Shown: positions 36,357 through 45,080 of the stretch, one piece after another | Layout of the letters: each line of letters begins with the position of its first letter | Numbering within the stretch: the stretch's first letter is position 1 | Assembly (NCBI RefSeq): GCF_029210495.1 | Contig: NZ_JARGDK010000005.1 | Span: 1 to 64,000 of the forward strand | DNA: 64,000 nt | Reading direction: 5' to 3' | Source of the DNA: Pseudothioclava nitratireducens | Lineage (GTDB): Bacteria; Pseudomonadota; Alphaproteobacteria; Rhodobacterales; Rhodobacteraceae | Translations under genes and position numbers: made by a program | Notes under the pieces: model-generated | Told to the model about the DNA's origin: nothing | Databases searched by the model: none | The model's input: only the letters and a program-made list of their open reading frames with translations

Positions 36357-37343
36357 TCATACCCTCTCGATGATCTTCTCGCCGAACAGCCCCTGCGGAC
36401 GGAACACGAGGAAGACAAGCGCGAGCACGTAGGCGAACCAGTTCTCGGTCGCGCCGCCGATCAGCGGGCCTGCGAAGAACTCAAAGAGCTTCTCGCCCAC
36501 ACCGATGATCAGACCGCCGACGATGGCGCCCGGGATCGAGGTGAAGCCGCCCAGCATCAGCACCGGAAGTGCCTTGAGCGCGATCAGCGAGAGCGAGAAC
36601 TGCACCCCCGATTTCGACCCCCACATGATCCCTGCGACCAGAGCCACGAAGCCCGCGATCGACCAGACGAGGATCCAGATGAAGCGCAGCGAGATACCGA
36701 CCGACAGAGCGGCCTGGTGATCGTCCGCCACGGCGCGCAGCGCGCGGCCCTGCTTGGAGTATTGCGAGAACAGCGTCAGCGCGGTCACAAGGGCAATCGC
36801 GACGAGCGTTGCGACGATGTCGAGATTGTCGATGAAGAAGCCGTAGCCCAGCGCCTTGTCGGTCACCGATTCCAGCGTCTCGTTGATCCCCTGCGGCAGG
36901 CCCACGTCGAGCGTCTTGATGTCGGCACCCCACATCACGTCCCCGAAGCCTTCGAGGAAATAGGCCATCCCGATCGTCGCCATGAAGAGGATGATCGGCG
37001 CCTGGTTGACGAGGTGCTTGAGCACCAGCTTCTCGATGATGATCGCAAGCCCGACCATCACACCCGCCGTCAACAGGATCGCAAGGATCGCCGGAATTTT
37101 CCAACCGAACTCGGTCACGTGCATGCCGGTCACGGCGTTGATCAGGTGGGCGAAGGGCACCTGGCCTTGCTGAATGCCGACCAGCGTCAGCGCCGCGAAG
37201 AGCGCAAGCACGCCCTGCGCGTAGTTGAAGATGCCCGACGCTTTGTAGATGAGCACGAAGCCCAGCGCGACGAGCGCATACATGACCCCGGCCATCAGCC
37301 CGTTGAGGGTCACTTCCAGTGCGAACAAGAGTTGATCAGGCAT
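36357..37343 (-). CDS. livH: LivH-type inner-membrane permease
   Basis: 328 residues with about eight membrane helices. The typical N-terminus GVMYALVALGFVLIYKASGIFNYAQG and the ATPase-contact loop QGRALRAVADDHQAALSVGI are present. It pairs with LivM to form the importer channel. It lies about 90 bp downstream of livG; a short tandem repeat is found in that gap. Confidence 0.94.
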   Translation of the reverse strand: MPDQLLFALEVTLNGLMAGVMYALVALGFVLIYKASGIFNYAQGVLALFAALTLVGIQQGQVPFAHLINAVTGMHVTEFGWKIPAILAILLTAGVMVGLAIIIEKLVLKHLVNQAPIILFMATIGMAYFLEGFGDVMWGADIKTLDVGLPQGINETLESVTDKALGYGFFIDNLDIVATLVAIALVTALTLFSQYSKQGRALRAVADDHQAALSVGISLRFIWILVWSIAGFVALVAGIMWGSKSGVQFSLSLIALKALPVLMLGGFTSIPGAIVGGLIIGVGEKLFEFFAGPLIGGATENWFAYVLALVFLVFRPQGLFGEKIIERV

Positions 37344-37382
37344 GGACGGTCTCCTTCGGGGCGGTCAGCATCATGCTGGCGG

Positions 37383-37412
37383 AAAGCTGGCGCAAAGCTG
37401 GCGCAAAGCTGG
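37383..37412. repeat. 11-bp tandem repeat between livG and livH
   Basis: AAAGCTGGCGC repeated twice and followed by a partial third copy AAAGCTGG. It sits about 40-70 bp upstream of the livH start on the transcript. Such short arrays are prone to slippage and could affect spacing in the intergenic leader. Confidence 0.7.
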
Positions 37413-37432
37413 ATTTGCGAAAACGGGTCGTC

Positions 37433-38251
37433 TCAGTCATGGGACACCCCCAGATAGGCGTCGATCACGTCCTGATTGTTGCGCACCTCATCGGGCGTGC
37501 CGTCACCGATCTTCTTGCCGTAATCCATCACGACGACCCGGTCCGAGAGGTCCATGACCACGCCCATGTCGTGCTCGATGAGCGCGATGGTCGTGCCGAA
37601 CTCGTCGTTCACGTCGAGGATGAAGCGGCACATGTCCTCTTTCTCTTCGACGTTCATCCCTGCCATCGGTTCGTCGAGCAGCAGGATCTTGGGTTCCGCC
37701 GCCAGCGCGCGGGCAAGCTCCACACGTTTCTTGAGACCGTAAGGCAGGCGCCCGACGGGCGTCTTGCGGATCGACTGAATTTCGAGGAAGTCGATGATTT
37801 TCTCGACTTTTTCGCGGTGTTCGTCCTCTTCCTTGGACGCGCCGCCCCACCACATCGCTTGGCTCAGCAGACCCGATTTCATCAGGGTCAGACGGCCGGT
37901 CATGATGTTGTCGAGCACCGACATCCCGTCAAAGAGCGCGATGTTCTGGAACGTGCGCGCGATGCCGAGTTGGGCGACCTGATAGGGTTTCATCGGCCCG
38001 CGTTTCACGCCCTTGAAATAGACGCTGCCCTCGGTCGGGATGTAGAAGCCCGAAATCACGTTCAGCATCGAGGATTTCCCCGCGCCGTTCGGCCCGATGA
38101 TCGCGCGGATTTCGCCATCCCGGATATCGAAGCTGATATCCTGGATTGCCGTAACCCCCCCGAATTTCAGGGTAATATTTTTCATCTCCATCAGGGTGCC
38201 GCCGATCTTGCGGCCATCTGCGGTGACGTAGCCTTCGCTCATATCGTTCAT
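37433..38251 (-). CDS. livG: LivG-type ABC transporter ATPase
   Basis: 272 residues: Walker A GPNGAGKSS, signature LPYGLKKRVELARAL, Walker B PKILLLDEPMAGMN and the extended EEKEDMCRFI region typical of LivG. Together with LivF it hydrolyses ATP for the importer. Its start overlaps the stop of the upstream acyl-CoA synthetase gene by 4 bp, so ligase and transporter are translationally coupled. Confidence 0.94.
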   Translation of the reverse strand: MNDMSEGYVTADGRKIGGTLMEMKNITLKFGGVTAIQDISFDIRDGEIRAIIGPNGAGKSSMLNVISGFYIPTEGSVYFKGVKRGPMKPYQVAQLGIARTFQNIALFDGMSVLDNIMTGRLTLMKSGLLSQAMWWGGASKEEDEHREKVEKIIDFLEIQSIRKTPVGRLPYGLKKRVELARALAAEPKILLLDEPMAGMNVEEKEDMCRFILDVNDEFGTTIALIEHDMGVVMDLSDRVVVMDYGKKIGDGTPDEVRNNQDVIDAYLGVSHD

Positions 38252-40215
38252 TCCGCGGCCATCCTTTTCTCCGGGGCGACGATGGCATCTGCGATGCGCA
38301 GCGTCGCCTTGATCGAGCCCTTGCGGCCGTCTTCGTAGGTCACTTCGGTTTCGGTGTAGATTTCCTCACGCCCGTCATAGAGCGCCCCGATCAGGTCGGC
38401 GTATTTCTCCGCCACGATGTTGCGGCGCACCTTGCGGGTCCGGGTCATCTCGCCGTCATCCGCGTCGAGTTCCTTGTGCAGGATCAGGAAGCGGTGGATC
38501 TGACAGCCCGACAGCATCGGGTCCTCGGCGACCGAGCGGTTCACCTCATCGATATGCGACTTGATCATGTCATAGACGCGCGGATGGCCCGCGAGTTCCT
38601 GATAGGACGCATAGGCGATGTTGTTGCGCTCGGCCCAGTTTCCGACCGCGTTGAGGTCGATGTTGATGAACGCCGTGCAGCGATCACGATCCGCGCCAAA
38701 GACAACGGCCTCAAGAATGTTGGGGTAGAACTTGAGTTTATTCTCGACGTATTTGGGCGCGAACAGCCGCCCATCGGCCATTTTGCCGACGTCCTTGGCG
38801 CGGTCGATGATGCGCAGGTGGCCCGAGCCTTCCTCGAAGAAACCTGCATCCCCGGTCGCCACCCAGCCTTCGGCGTCCTTGGTCGAGGCGGTGCTTTCCG
38901 GGTTCTTGTAATACTCGACGAAGGTGCCCGGGCTACGGTAGTAGACCTCGCCATTGTCGCCGATCTTCACTTCCACGCCGGGCGAGGGAACGCCCACCGT
39001 GTCCGAGCGGACCTGACCGTCGGGCTGCTGGGTGATGAACACCGAAGCCTCGGTCTGGCCGTAGAGCTGTTTGAGGTTGATCCCCAGCGAGCGGTAGAAA
39101 TCGAAGATCTCCGGTCCGATCGCCTCACCGGCGGTGTAGCCGACGCGGATATTGGTGAAGCCGAGCGTGTTCTTCAGCGGGCCGAGGATGAACATGTTCC
39201 CCAGCGCATAGGACAGACGCTCGCCAAAGCTCACATTCTCCCCGTCAAGGATACGCGGCCCCACCTTGCGAGCGACTTCCATGTATTTGTCGAACAGCTT
39301 CTTCTTGAACTTACCCGCATCTTCCATGCGGATCATGACGTTCGTCAGCTGGCCTTCGAAGACGCGCGGCGGCGCGAAGAAGTAGGTCGGACCGATCTCG
39401 CGCAAGTCGGTCATCATGGTTTCCGCCGACTCGGGGCAGTTCACCGTGAAGCCGGTCCACATCGCTTGCCCGACCGAGAAGATGAAGTCCCCAACCCATG
39501 CCATCGGCAGGTAGGCGAGCACTTCGTCATTATGGCCCAGCTTGTCAAATTCCGAGGAATTCTTGGCGGTTTCGATGATGTTGCGGTTCGAGAGCACCAC
39601 GCCTTTCGGCTTACCGGTGGTCCCCGAGGTGTAGAGCATCACGCAGGTCGAGTCGTAATCCAGCTCGGCGATGCGCTTGTTGATCTCTTCCTCATAGCGG
39701 TAATGGCCTGCGCGGCCCTCTGCGACAACGTCCTCGAGCGCGTTCATGCGCGAGTGATCGTATTTCCGCATGCCGCGCTTGTCGGTATACATCACGTGCT
39801 TGATGGCATGGATGCGGTCTTCGATCTCCACGATCTTGTCGACCTGCTCCTGATCGCCGCACACGACGAAGCGCGCACCGCAATGCTCCATCACATAGGC
39901 CATCTCTTCGGCAGCGGCGTCCTGATAGAGCGGCACCGGCACGGCCCCGCACATCTGCGCGGCCACCATCGACCAGTAATGCATCGGACGATTGCGCCCG
40001 ATGATGGCGACGTGATCGCCACGCTCCACGCCAAGGCTCAGGAAGCCCATCGCCATGGACCGAATCTCTTCGGCGGCTTCGGCCCAGGTCCAGCTTTGCC
40101 AGATGCCGAATTCCTTCTCCCGATACGCCGGGTAGCCGCCGTAACGCTTAACGTTCCGCGCCAAGAGCGCAGGAATGGATTGGACGGAAATATCCGCCGC
40201 GACTGCGTCAGCCAA
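38248..40215 (-). CDS. Acyl-CoA synthetase (long-chain/AMP-binding), first gene of the transporter operon
   Basis: 655 residues, AMP-binding superfamily. The P-loop-like YTSGTTGKPKG, the YGQTEAS adenylate motif, WVATGDAGFFEEGSGHLRIIDR and the C-terminal Lys region EMTRTRKVRRN are present, so it should be active. It makes a CoA thioester from an imported acid. I set the start at the TTG at 40215, because GGGAGG lies five bases upstream; the ATG at 40299 has no such site and adds unrelated residues. Overlap with livG links activation to uptake. Confidence 0.88.
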   Translation of the reverse strand: MADAVAADISVQSIPALLARNVKRYGGYPAYREKEFGIWQSWTWAEAAEEIRSMAMGFLSLGVERGDHVAIIGRNRPMHYWSMVAAQMCGAVPVPLYQDAAAEEMAYVMEHCGARFVVCGDQEQVDKIVEIEDRIHAIKHVMYTDKRGMRKYDHSRMNALEDVVAEGRAGHYRYEEEINKRIAELDYDSTCVMLYTSGTTGKPKGVVLSNRNIIETAKNSSEFDKLGHNDEVLAYLPMAWVGDFIFSVGQAMWTGFTVNCPESAETMMTDLREIGPTYFFAPPRVFEGQLTNVMIRMEDAGKFKKKLFDKYMEVARKVGPRILDGENVSFGERLSYALGNMFILGPLKNTLGFTNIRVGYTAGEAIGPEIFDFYRSLGINLKQLYGQTEASVFITQQPDGQVRSDTVGVPSPGVEVKIGDNGEVYYRSPGTFVEYYKNPESTASTKDAEGWVATGDAGFFEEGSGHLRIIDRAKDVGKMADGRLFAPKYVENKLKFYPNILEAVVFGADRDRCTAFINIDLNAVGNWAERNNIAYASYQELAGHPRVYDMIKSHIDEVNRSVAEDPMLSGCQIHRFLILHKELDADDGEMTRTRKVRRNIVAEKYADLIGALYDGREEIYTETEVTYEDGRKGSIKATLRIADAIVAPEKRMAAE

Positions 40216-40320
40216 TGTGTCCTCCCTTACGCCGGTTCGGACCAGCGTTCTTCGCCAAGGGGCGATTCCTCCGTCGCCCATTGCGTCACGGGAAGACACT
40301 CGGCGTCAAACTTTTCCTGA

Positions 40321-40350
40321 ATTTTTCCGGATTGTTACGAATTCTTACAG
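40321..40350. promoter_or_regulatory. Tandem 10-bp direct repeats in the divergent ligase/kinase region
   Basis: Three head-to-tail 10-mers: ATTTTTCCGG, ATTGTTACGA and ATTCTTACAG (shared ATTnTTnC). The pattern of half-sites at 10-bp spacing is typical for OmpR/PhoB-type regulators. It lies between the acyl-CoA synthetase operon and the kinase/regulator genes, about 66 bp from the kinase start. Confidence 0.5.
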
Positions 40351-40415
40351 CGCCACATCAGGTCTTTGCCGCGCCGGGCGGGGGTGCTAGCGATGACAAG
40401 GACGGAGGAAACCCA

Positions 40416-42317
40416 GTGATCGAAGACACGCGTGCAAGGCTGACACAGGCGGGGCTGAACCTCATTCAGCAGGCGATGTCGATCTTTGACAGCGATCTGC
40501 GGCTTGCGGTCTCGAACCGGCAGTATCAGATCATGTTCGATTTGCCCGAGGCGCTCACGCGGCCCGGCACCTCCTTCGCCGAAACGATTCGGTATCTTGT
40601 CGAGCGCGGCGAATATGGCGAGGTCACCGATATCGACGACGCCGTGCGCTTCCGGGTGGAGCAAGCCCGCACGTTCGAGGCGCATTACATGGAGCGGACC
40701 CGCGCCAATGGCCGCACGATCGCGGTCGAGGGCGCGCCCTTGCCGCAGGGCGGCTGGGTCACGGTCTACACCGACATCACCGAGATCAAGCGGCAGGAGA
40801 GCCTTCTGCGCGCACGCTCGGCCGAACTGTCCGAACAGGTTCTCGACCATGCCGAGGCGCTCGCCGGGGCGAACCGCGCGCTGGCCGCGACCAATGCCGC
40901 CCTCGAAGAGGCCAAGCGGGAATTGACCGCGATTGAGGCGCGCACCCGGCAAGTCACCGAAATGACGCCCGCGCATATCGCGCATATCGACCGCAATTTC
41001 ATCTATACGTTCTCGAACCGGCGGCTGTCGACCGTGATGCCGGGTTCTGCGTCCGAGGTGATTGGCAAGCACGCACGCGATGCCTTGGGCGATGACACGT
41101 TCAACCGGATCGGGCCGGGATTCGCCAAGGCTTTCGACGGCGAGTCGAATGTGCTTGAGATCACACATGAACCCTCTGGTCGGCGCATCCGCATCGCACT
41201 GACGCCCGAACGGGATGCCGAGGATCGCGTGATTGGCGTCTACATCCTCTCGACCGATGTGACGCATGAAACGCAGGCGCGCTCTGCATTGGCGCAGGCC
41301 AGCAAGCGTGAGCTGGCGGCACAGCTCAGCTCTGGCCTCGCACATGATTTCGCGAATCTGCTGACAATCATCCTCGGCCTTCAGGGGCGGCTTGAGCGGA
41401 TGGACGACCTCCCCGCAGAGGTGACCGACATCGCCCGCGCAACGCTTGCAGCGGCCCGGCGGGGCGGCACGTTGCTCGACCGGATCGCTGCCATTTCCGG
41501 CCCGCGCGAACTACGCCCGCAGGCGGTCGAACTCCGACCGCTTTTCGACGATCTCGCCGCCATGGCCCGACCGACACTGGGCGACGCCGTGACGCTTTCG
41601 ATCACCACCGAAGGACTTGAAACCCCGCTCCTGCTTGACCCTGGCCCGCTTCAGGATGGGCTGCTCAACCTGATGCTGAATGCACGCGACGCGATGGGGC
41701 CGGGAGGCGGCCACATTCATCTCGAAGCCCATGCCGTGCGCGATACATGGGTGGAGATCGCGCTCTCGGACACCGGGCCGGGCTTCTCGGCTGAGGCGCT
41801 CGAACGCGCGCTGGACCCGTTTTTCACGACCAAGGGGGGTGAGGGATCGGGGCTGGGCCTGTCGATGGTCTATGATCAGACCAAGCTTGCCGGCGGCACG
41901 GTGCGCCTTGAGAACACCGCGACTGGCGCGCGGGTGACGCTGCGCCTGCCGCTGCGCGAGGCGCGAATGGCCGCCCCGATGCTGGTGCTTCTGGTCGAAG
42001 ACGATCAGGAAATCCGCACCAATGTCCGCGAGATGCTGCGCAGCCTTGGTCATACCGTGATCGAAGCCGAAAGCGTCGCCGAGGCGCAGGCGCTGATCTC
42101 GCTGCCCGATATCGGGCTGGTGCTCTCGGATGTGCAACTGCCCGGCGATCAGAGCGGGGTCGATCTCGCGCGGCTCGTCCTGCCGGCGACACCCGTTCTG
42201 CTGATGACCTCTCTGCCACCGGGTGATCCCCTGCGCGCCAGCGCGCCCTGTCCGGTGCTGCAAAAACCTTTCACCGAGGCGGAGCTTGCCGCCTTCCTGT
42301 CCGGAGTCCGCCCATGA
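40416..42317 (+). CDS. Hybrid histidine kinase with two PAS-type domains and a C-terminal receiver
   Basis: 633 residues, no membrane helix, so a cytoplasmic sensor. Order: PAS-like domain (about 1-125), coiled coil (about 125-180, rich in Ala, Glu and Leu), second PAS (about 180-295), HisKA with His310 in GLAHDFANLL, HATPase (LLNLMLNARDAM, DTGPGFS, GSGLGLSMVYD) and a receiver (LLVEDDQEIR, phosphoacceptor in LSDVQLPGDQ). GTG start behind GGAGG. It overlaps the response-regulator gene by 4 bp. The signal is unknown; the position suggests control of the divergent ligase/transporter operon. Confidence 0.9.
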   Translation: MIEDTRARLTQAGLNLIQQAMSIFDSDLRLAVSNRQYQIMFDLPEALTRPGTSFAETIRYLVERGEYGEVTDIDDAVRFRVEQARTFEAHYMERTRANGRTIAVEGAPLPQGGWVTVYTDITEIKRQESLLRARSAELSEQVLDHAEALAGANRALAATNAALEEAKRELTAIEARTRQVTEMTPAHIAHIDRNFIYTFSNRRLSTVMPGSASEVIGKHARDALGDDTFNRIGPGFAKAFDGESNVLEITHEPSGRRIRIALTPERDAEDRVIGVYILSTDVTHETQARSALAQASKRELAAQLSSGLAHDFANLLTIILGLQGRLERMDDLPAEVTDIARATLAAARRGGTLLDRIAAISGPRELRPQAVELRPLFDDLAAMARPTLGDAVTLSITTEGLETPLLLDPGPLQDGLLNLMLNARDAMGPGGGHIHLEAHAVRDTWVEIALSDTGPGFSAEALERALDPFFTTKGGEGSGLGLSMVYDQTKLAGGTVRLENTATGARVTLRLPLREARMAAPMLVLLVEDDQEIRTNVREMLRSLGHTVIEAESVAEAQALISLPDIGLVLSDVQLPGDQSGVDLARLVLPATPVLLMTSLPPGDPLRASAPCPVLQKPFTEAELAAFLSGVRP

Positions 42318-43027
42318 AGCCTGCGAACGCCCCCCATGTCGCCATTCTCGACGATGAGCCAGAGATCCGCCGCATGCTCTCGGATGCGCTCGAAGAGGCC
42401 GGGTTTCGCACCACCTGCTACGGCCGCGCGACAGAGTTCGAAGCGGGGTTGAAGCGCTCCGCCCCCGATGTCTGCCTCGTCGACCTGAGCCTTCCGGATC
42501 GTGACGGGCTTGGCATCGTCCATCGGCTGGCGCTCGAATCCGGGGCCGCCATCATCATCATCTCGGGCCGCGCGCAGGTGCAGGATCGGGTGACCGGGCT
42601 CGAACTCGGGGCCGATGATTACATCATCAAACCCTTCGACCCGAGCGAGGTCGTGGCCCGTATTCGCGCGCGCCTGCGCAAAGGCCGCACGGCCGCCACC
42701 CCGGCCATGCAGGTCGCTAGTTTCGCGGGCTGGCGCGCCCATTTCGACCGTTATGTGCTGGTCAATGAAGCCGGCGAAGAGACCCCTTTCTCGCATGCCG
42801 AGGGTGAGGTGCTACGCCTCTTTCTCGACAGCCCGAACCGCCTCATCACCCGCGCGCAGATGCAAGAAACATTGGGCGGAGCGGCGGGCGAAAGCTTTGA
42901 CCGGGCTATGGATGTGCGAATTTCGCGGCTGCGCACAAAACTCGGCGAGGACCCGAAGAATCCGAAACTGATCAAGACGATATATGGCGCAGGCTATATC
43001 TTCCTCGGCGATGTCAGCTGGAACTGA
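42314..43027 (+). CDS. OmpR/PhoB-family response regulator
   Basis: 237 residues: receiver domain with acidic pocket LDDEPEIRR and phosphorylated Asp57 (CLVDLSLPDRDG), conserved Thr/Ser position replaced in IIISGRAQ, Lys in DYIIKPFDPSE, and a winged-helix DNA-binding domain (residues about 140-232; RAMDVRISRLRTKLGEDPKNP). ATGA overlap with the hybrid kinase marks them as a cognate pair. It probably acts at nearby promoters, including the direct repeats at 40321-40350; this is inference. Confidence 0.94.
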   Translation: MKPANAPHVAILDDEPEIRRMLSDALEEAGFRTTCYGRATEFEAGLKRSAPDVCLVDLSLPDRDGLGIVHRLALESGAAIIIISGRAQVQDRVTGLELGADDYIIKPFDPSEVVARIRARLRKGRTAATPAMQVASFAGWRAHFDRYVLVNEAGEETPFSHAEGEVLRLFLDSPNRLITRAQMQETLGGAAGESFDRAMDVRISRLRTKLGEDPKNPKLIKTIYGAGYIFLGDVSWN

Positions 43028-43102
43028 CGCCTCGAATTTTCCTCTGGCATCCGCGCGTGGCTTCTGATTCTTTGGACATGGGGACCAAAGGAAAGCACTG
43101 CC

Positions 43103-43339
43103 ATGCTGAGCCTGATCATGCACCGCGCGCGCGGGTTGCGCTTCTATCGCGTCGAGGTTTCGGACACGTTGTTCGGCGAATATCTCGTCGAGCGTGAATG
43201 GGGCCGCATGGGCCGCGCCTCCGGCACCCGCAGAACGTGGTTCTCAAATCTGCGCGAAGCCGCGCAGGCCGCTGACCGCTGGCGCCATCGCGCGCAGAAC
43301 CGGGGCTATGCGCTGACCGAGCGGCGCTACGCGAAATAG
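43103..43339 (+). CDS. Stand-alone WGR-domain protein
   Basis: 78 residues consisting almost entirely of a WGR domain: FYRVEVSDTLFGEYLVEREWGRMGRASGTRR, then an Ala/Arg helix and an Arg/Tyr-rich end. WGR domains occur in PARPs and MolR-type regulators and can bind nucleic acid; single-domain versions in bacteria have no settled function. AAAGGAAAG precedes the start. It follows the response regulator in the same orientation with 75 bp between them, so read-through is possible. Confidence 0.88.
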   Translation: MLSLIMHRARGLRFYRVEVSDTLFGEYLVEREWGRMGRASGTRRTWFSNLREAAQAADRWRHRAQNRGYALTERRYAK

Positions 43340-43402
43340 CCTTTCACGCTGCCCGAAATATCCCGGGGTGAATGGCCGCAAGGCCAGAGGGGCAGCGCCC
43401 CT
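43340..43402 (-). repeat. Dispersed intergenic hairpin element, copy 5
   Basis: CCTTTCACGCTGCCCGAAATATCCCGGGGTGAATGGCC, then AAGGCC and AGGGGCAGCGCCCCT. Nearly identical to the copy at 31207-31272. It lies between the convergent WGR gene and the pseudouridine synthase gene and starts right at the WGR stop. Confidence 0.75.
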
Positions 43403-43407
43403 GCGCC

Positions 43408-44058
43408 CTAAAATGGGCAAGGGGCCGAGAAACTCATGTGATGCCCGCCATCGGGATGGCGCAGGCGCAGGCTCTCCGCATGGAGCATGAGCCGCGGAAA
43501 ATCACGCGCAGGGCCTTCGGCATAAAGCGGATCGCCAAGGATCGGGTGTCCAAGCGCCATCATATGAACGCGCAGCTGGTGGCTACGCCCCGTCACCGGC
43601 ATGAGCCGCACCCGCGTCGTCCCCGCCTCATGGCGCATGACGCGCCAGTCGGTTTGGGCGGGCCGCCCATGCTCGTGGTTCACATGCTGGCGCGGGCGGT
43701 TCGGCCAATCGACGCAAAGCGGCAGATCGACCCGGCCTTCCTTGGGGTTCAACTCTCCCCAAAGCCGCGCCTGATAGGTCTTTTTCGTCTGCCGGTTCTC
43801 GAATTGCAGGCCCAGATGGCGCTGCGCATTCGGGGTCAGGGCAAAGACCATCACCCCCGACGTATCGGTATCGAGCCGATGCACCAGCAAGACCTCGGGG
43901 TAGATGCGCCGCAAACGCTCGATCAGGCAATCTGCCTTGTCCGGCCCTTTGCCCGGCACCGACAGGAGGCCCGCCTGCTTGTCCACCACGAGGATTTCGT
44001 GATCGGCATGCAGGATCTGCGGCGGATCGGTGGGTGGATCGTAGCGATACTCGGTCAT
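43408..44058 (-). CDS. RluA-family pseudouridine synthase
   Basis: 216 residues. The catalytic Asp is in HRLDTDTSGVMVFA (RluA motif II); KKTYQARLWG and GRSHQLRVHMMALGHPILGD are further family blocks. There is no S4 domain. The compact form resembles RluA, which modifies U746 in 23S rRNA and U32 in some tRNAs; the exact target cannot be assigned. The start at 44058 (MTEYRYDPP) fits the family. Confidence 0.9.
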   Translation of the reverse strand: MTEYRYDPPTDPPQILHADHEILVVDKQAGLLSVPGKGPDKADCLIERLRRIYPEVLLVHRLDTDTSGVMVFALTPNAQRHLGLQFENRQTKKTYQARLWGELNPKEGRVDLPLCVDWPNRPRQHVNHEHGRPAQTDWRVMRHEAGTTRVRLMPVTGRSHQLRVHMMALGHPILGDPLYAEGPARDFPRLMLHAESLRLRHPDGGHHMSFSAPCPF

Positions 44059-44115
44059 GGCGCGGTGATGGCCCCGGATTGCATCGCGGTCAAGCTGCAA
44101 GGCCGCCGCGCGGGA

Positions 44116-44568
44116 TTAGAGGTCGCTGAAAACGCTGGCAAGGATCGTTTCGAGTGCCTTGGCGTCTTCGGCGTCGAAGGCATCGGGCCGGTCGCTGTCG
44201 ATATCCAGCACACCGATCAATCCGCGCGCGGCAAAGACCGGAATCACCAATTCGGAACGGGTTGAACTTGCACAGGCGATGTGGCCGGGGAAGGCGTTGA
44301 CATCGGGCACGAGCTGCGTTGTCTCGCTGCGCGCAGCGGCCCCGCAGACGCCCTTGTCAAACGGGATCACAAGACAGCCATGCCCACCCTGATAAGGCCC
44401 GATCTTGAGCAAGCCTGGCGCCGTCACCCGGTAAAACCCGGTCCAGTCAAAGCGATCATCACTATGATGTATCTCGCAAGCCAGTGTCGCCATCAGCGCG
44501 ATCTCGTCAGTCTCACCGGCGGTGAGCGCCACGATGGATTGGGTCAAGGCATGGTAATCGACGCGCAT
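44116..44568 (-). CDS. msrC: Free methionine-(R)-sulfoxide reductase (GAF domain)
   Basis: 150 residues, a single GAF domain with the three cysteines expected of fRMsr: GGHGCLVIP, KGVCGAAAR and HIACASSTRSE. The enzyme reduces free Met-(R)-sulfoxide in the cytoplasm with thioredoxin. The start at 44568 has AGGGAGGACAG upstream; the longer frame to 44691 crosses a repeat element. With msrPQ it is the second methionine-repair system in this window. The next gene on the strand, the RluA homologue, is 57 bp away. Confidence 0.93.
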   Translation of the reverse strand: MRVDYHALTQSIVALTAGETDEIALMATLACEIHHSDDRFDWTGFYRVTAPGLLKIGPYQGGHGCLVIPFDKGVCGAAARSETTQLVPDVNAFPGHIACASSTRSELVIPVFAARGLIGVLDIDSDRPDAFDAEDAKALETILASVFSDL

Positions 44569-44580
44569 TCTGTCCTCCCT

Positions 44581-44632
44581 GGCAAACGGGGGTTCTACCC
44601 CCGCAGCCCCGCAGTATTTCAGGCTTGATGAA
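44581..44632 (+). repeat. Dispersed intergenic hairpin element, copy 6
   Basis: AACGGGGGTTCTACCCCCG hairpin, then CAGCCCCGCAGTATTTCAGGCTTGATGAAAGC. Forward orientation. It lies immediately upstream of the msrC ribosome-binding site, that is between two divergent genes; most other copies lie between convergent genes. Confidence 0.6.
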
Positions 44633-44732
44633 AGCGCCAGCCCGTTTGGTTTTTTGGATAAATTTGCGAACAGATACGGATTGGTAAGCATTCCGCGCTA
44701 GCCTTTGGGCAGAAGTTCGCAGGAGCCTGACG

Positions 44733-45080
44733 ATGAATCTATATGCCGAAGCCAGAGCCGGGGCGCTCGTCGTTCGTGTCGATGAAGAGCGGCTGGATGC
44801 CGCGATTGCGATCCGCTTCAAGGACAGGATGCGGGAGATTTGCGTGCAACCCGCACCGCGAATCGTGCTCGATATGTCCCGCATCGAGTTTCTTGACAGT
44901 TCTGGCTTGGGGGCCGTTGTCGCCGTTATGAAGGCGCTGTCACCCAATCGTCGGCTTGAACTGGCTGGCCTGACTCCAAATGTCGAAAAGGTCTTCCGCC
45001 TCACGCGGATGGATTCGGTCTTTCCAATCCACGCTTCCGTCGAGGCCATGCTCTCTGAAGGGGTACGCGATGCTGGCTGA
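44733..45080 (+). CDS. STAS-domain anti-anti-sigma factor
   Basis: 115 residues, one STAS domain. The phosphorylatable Ser sits in IEFLDSSGLGAV (Ser56/57), as in SpoIIAA and RsbV. When unphosphorylated it would bind its partner kinase and free the kinase target. It overlaps the kinase gene by 11 bp. No sigma factor or PP2C phosphatase is adjacent. AGGAG lies upstream of the start. Confidence 0.9.
   Translation: MNLYAEARAGALVVRVDEERLDAAIAIRFKDRMREICVQPAPRIVLDMSRIEFLDSSGLGAVVAVMKALSPNRRLELAGLTPNVEKVFRLTRMDSVFPIHASVEAMLSEGVRDAG

Noticed and set aside
38476-40320. 614-codon plus-strand frame opposite the acyl-CoA synthetase
   Set aside because: Antisense of a gene with intact AMP-binding motifs; no independent support.
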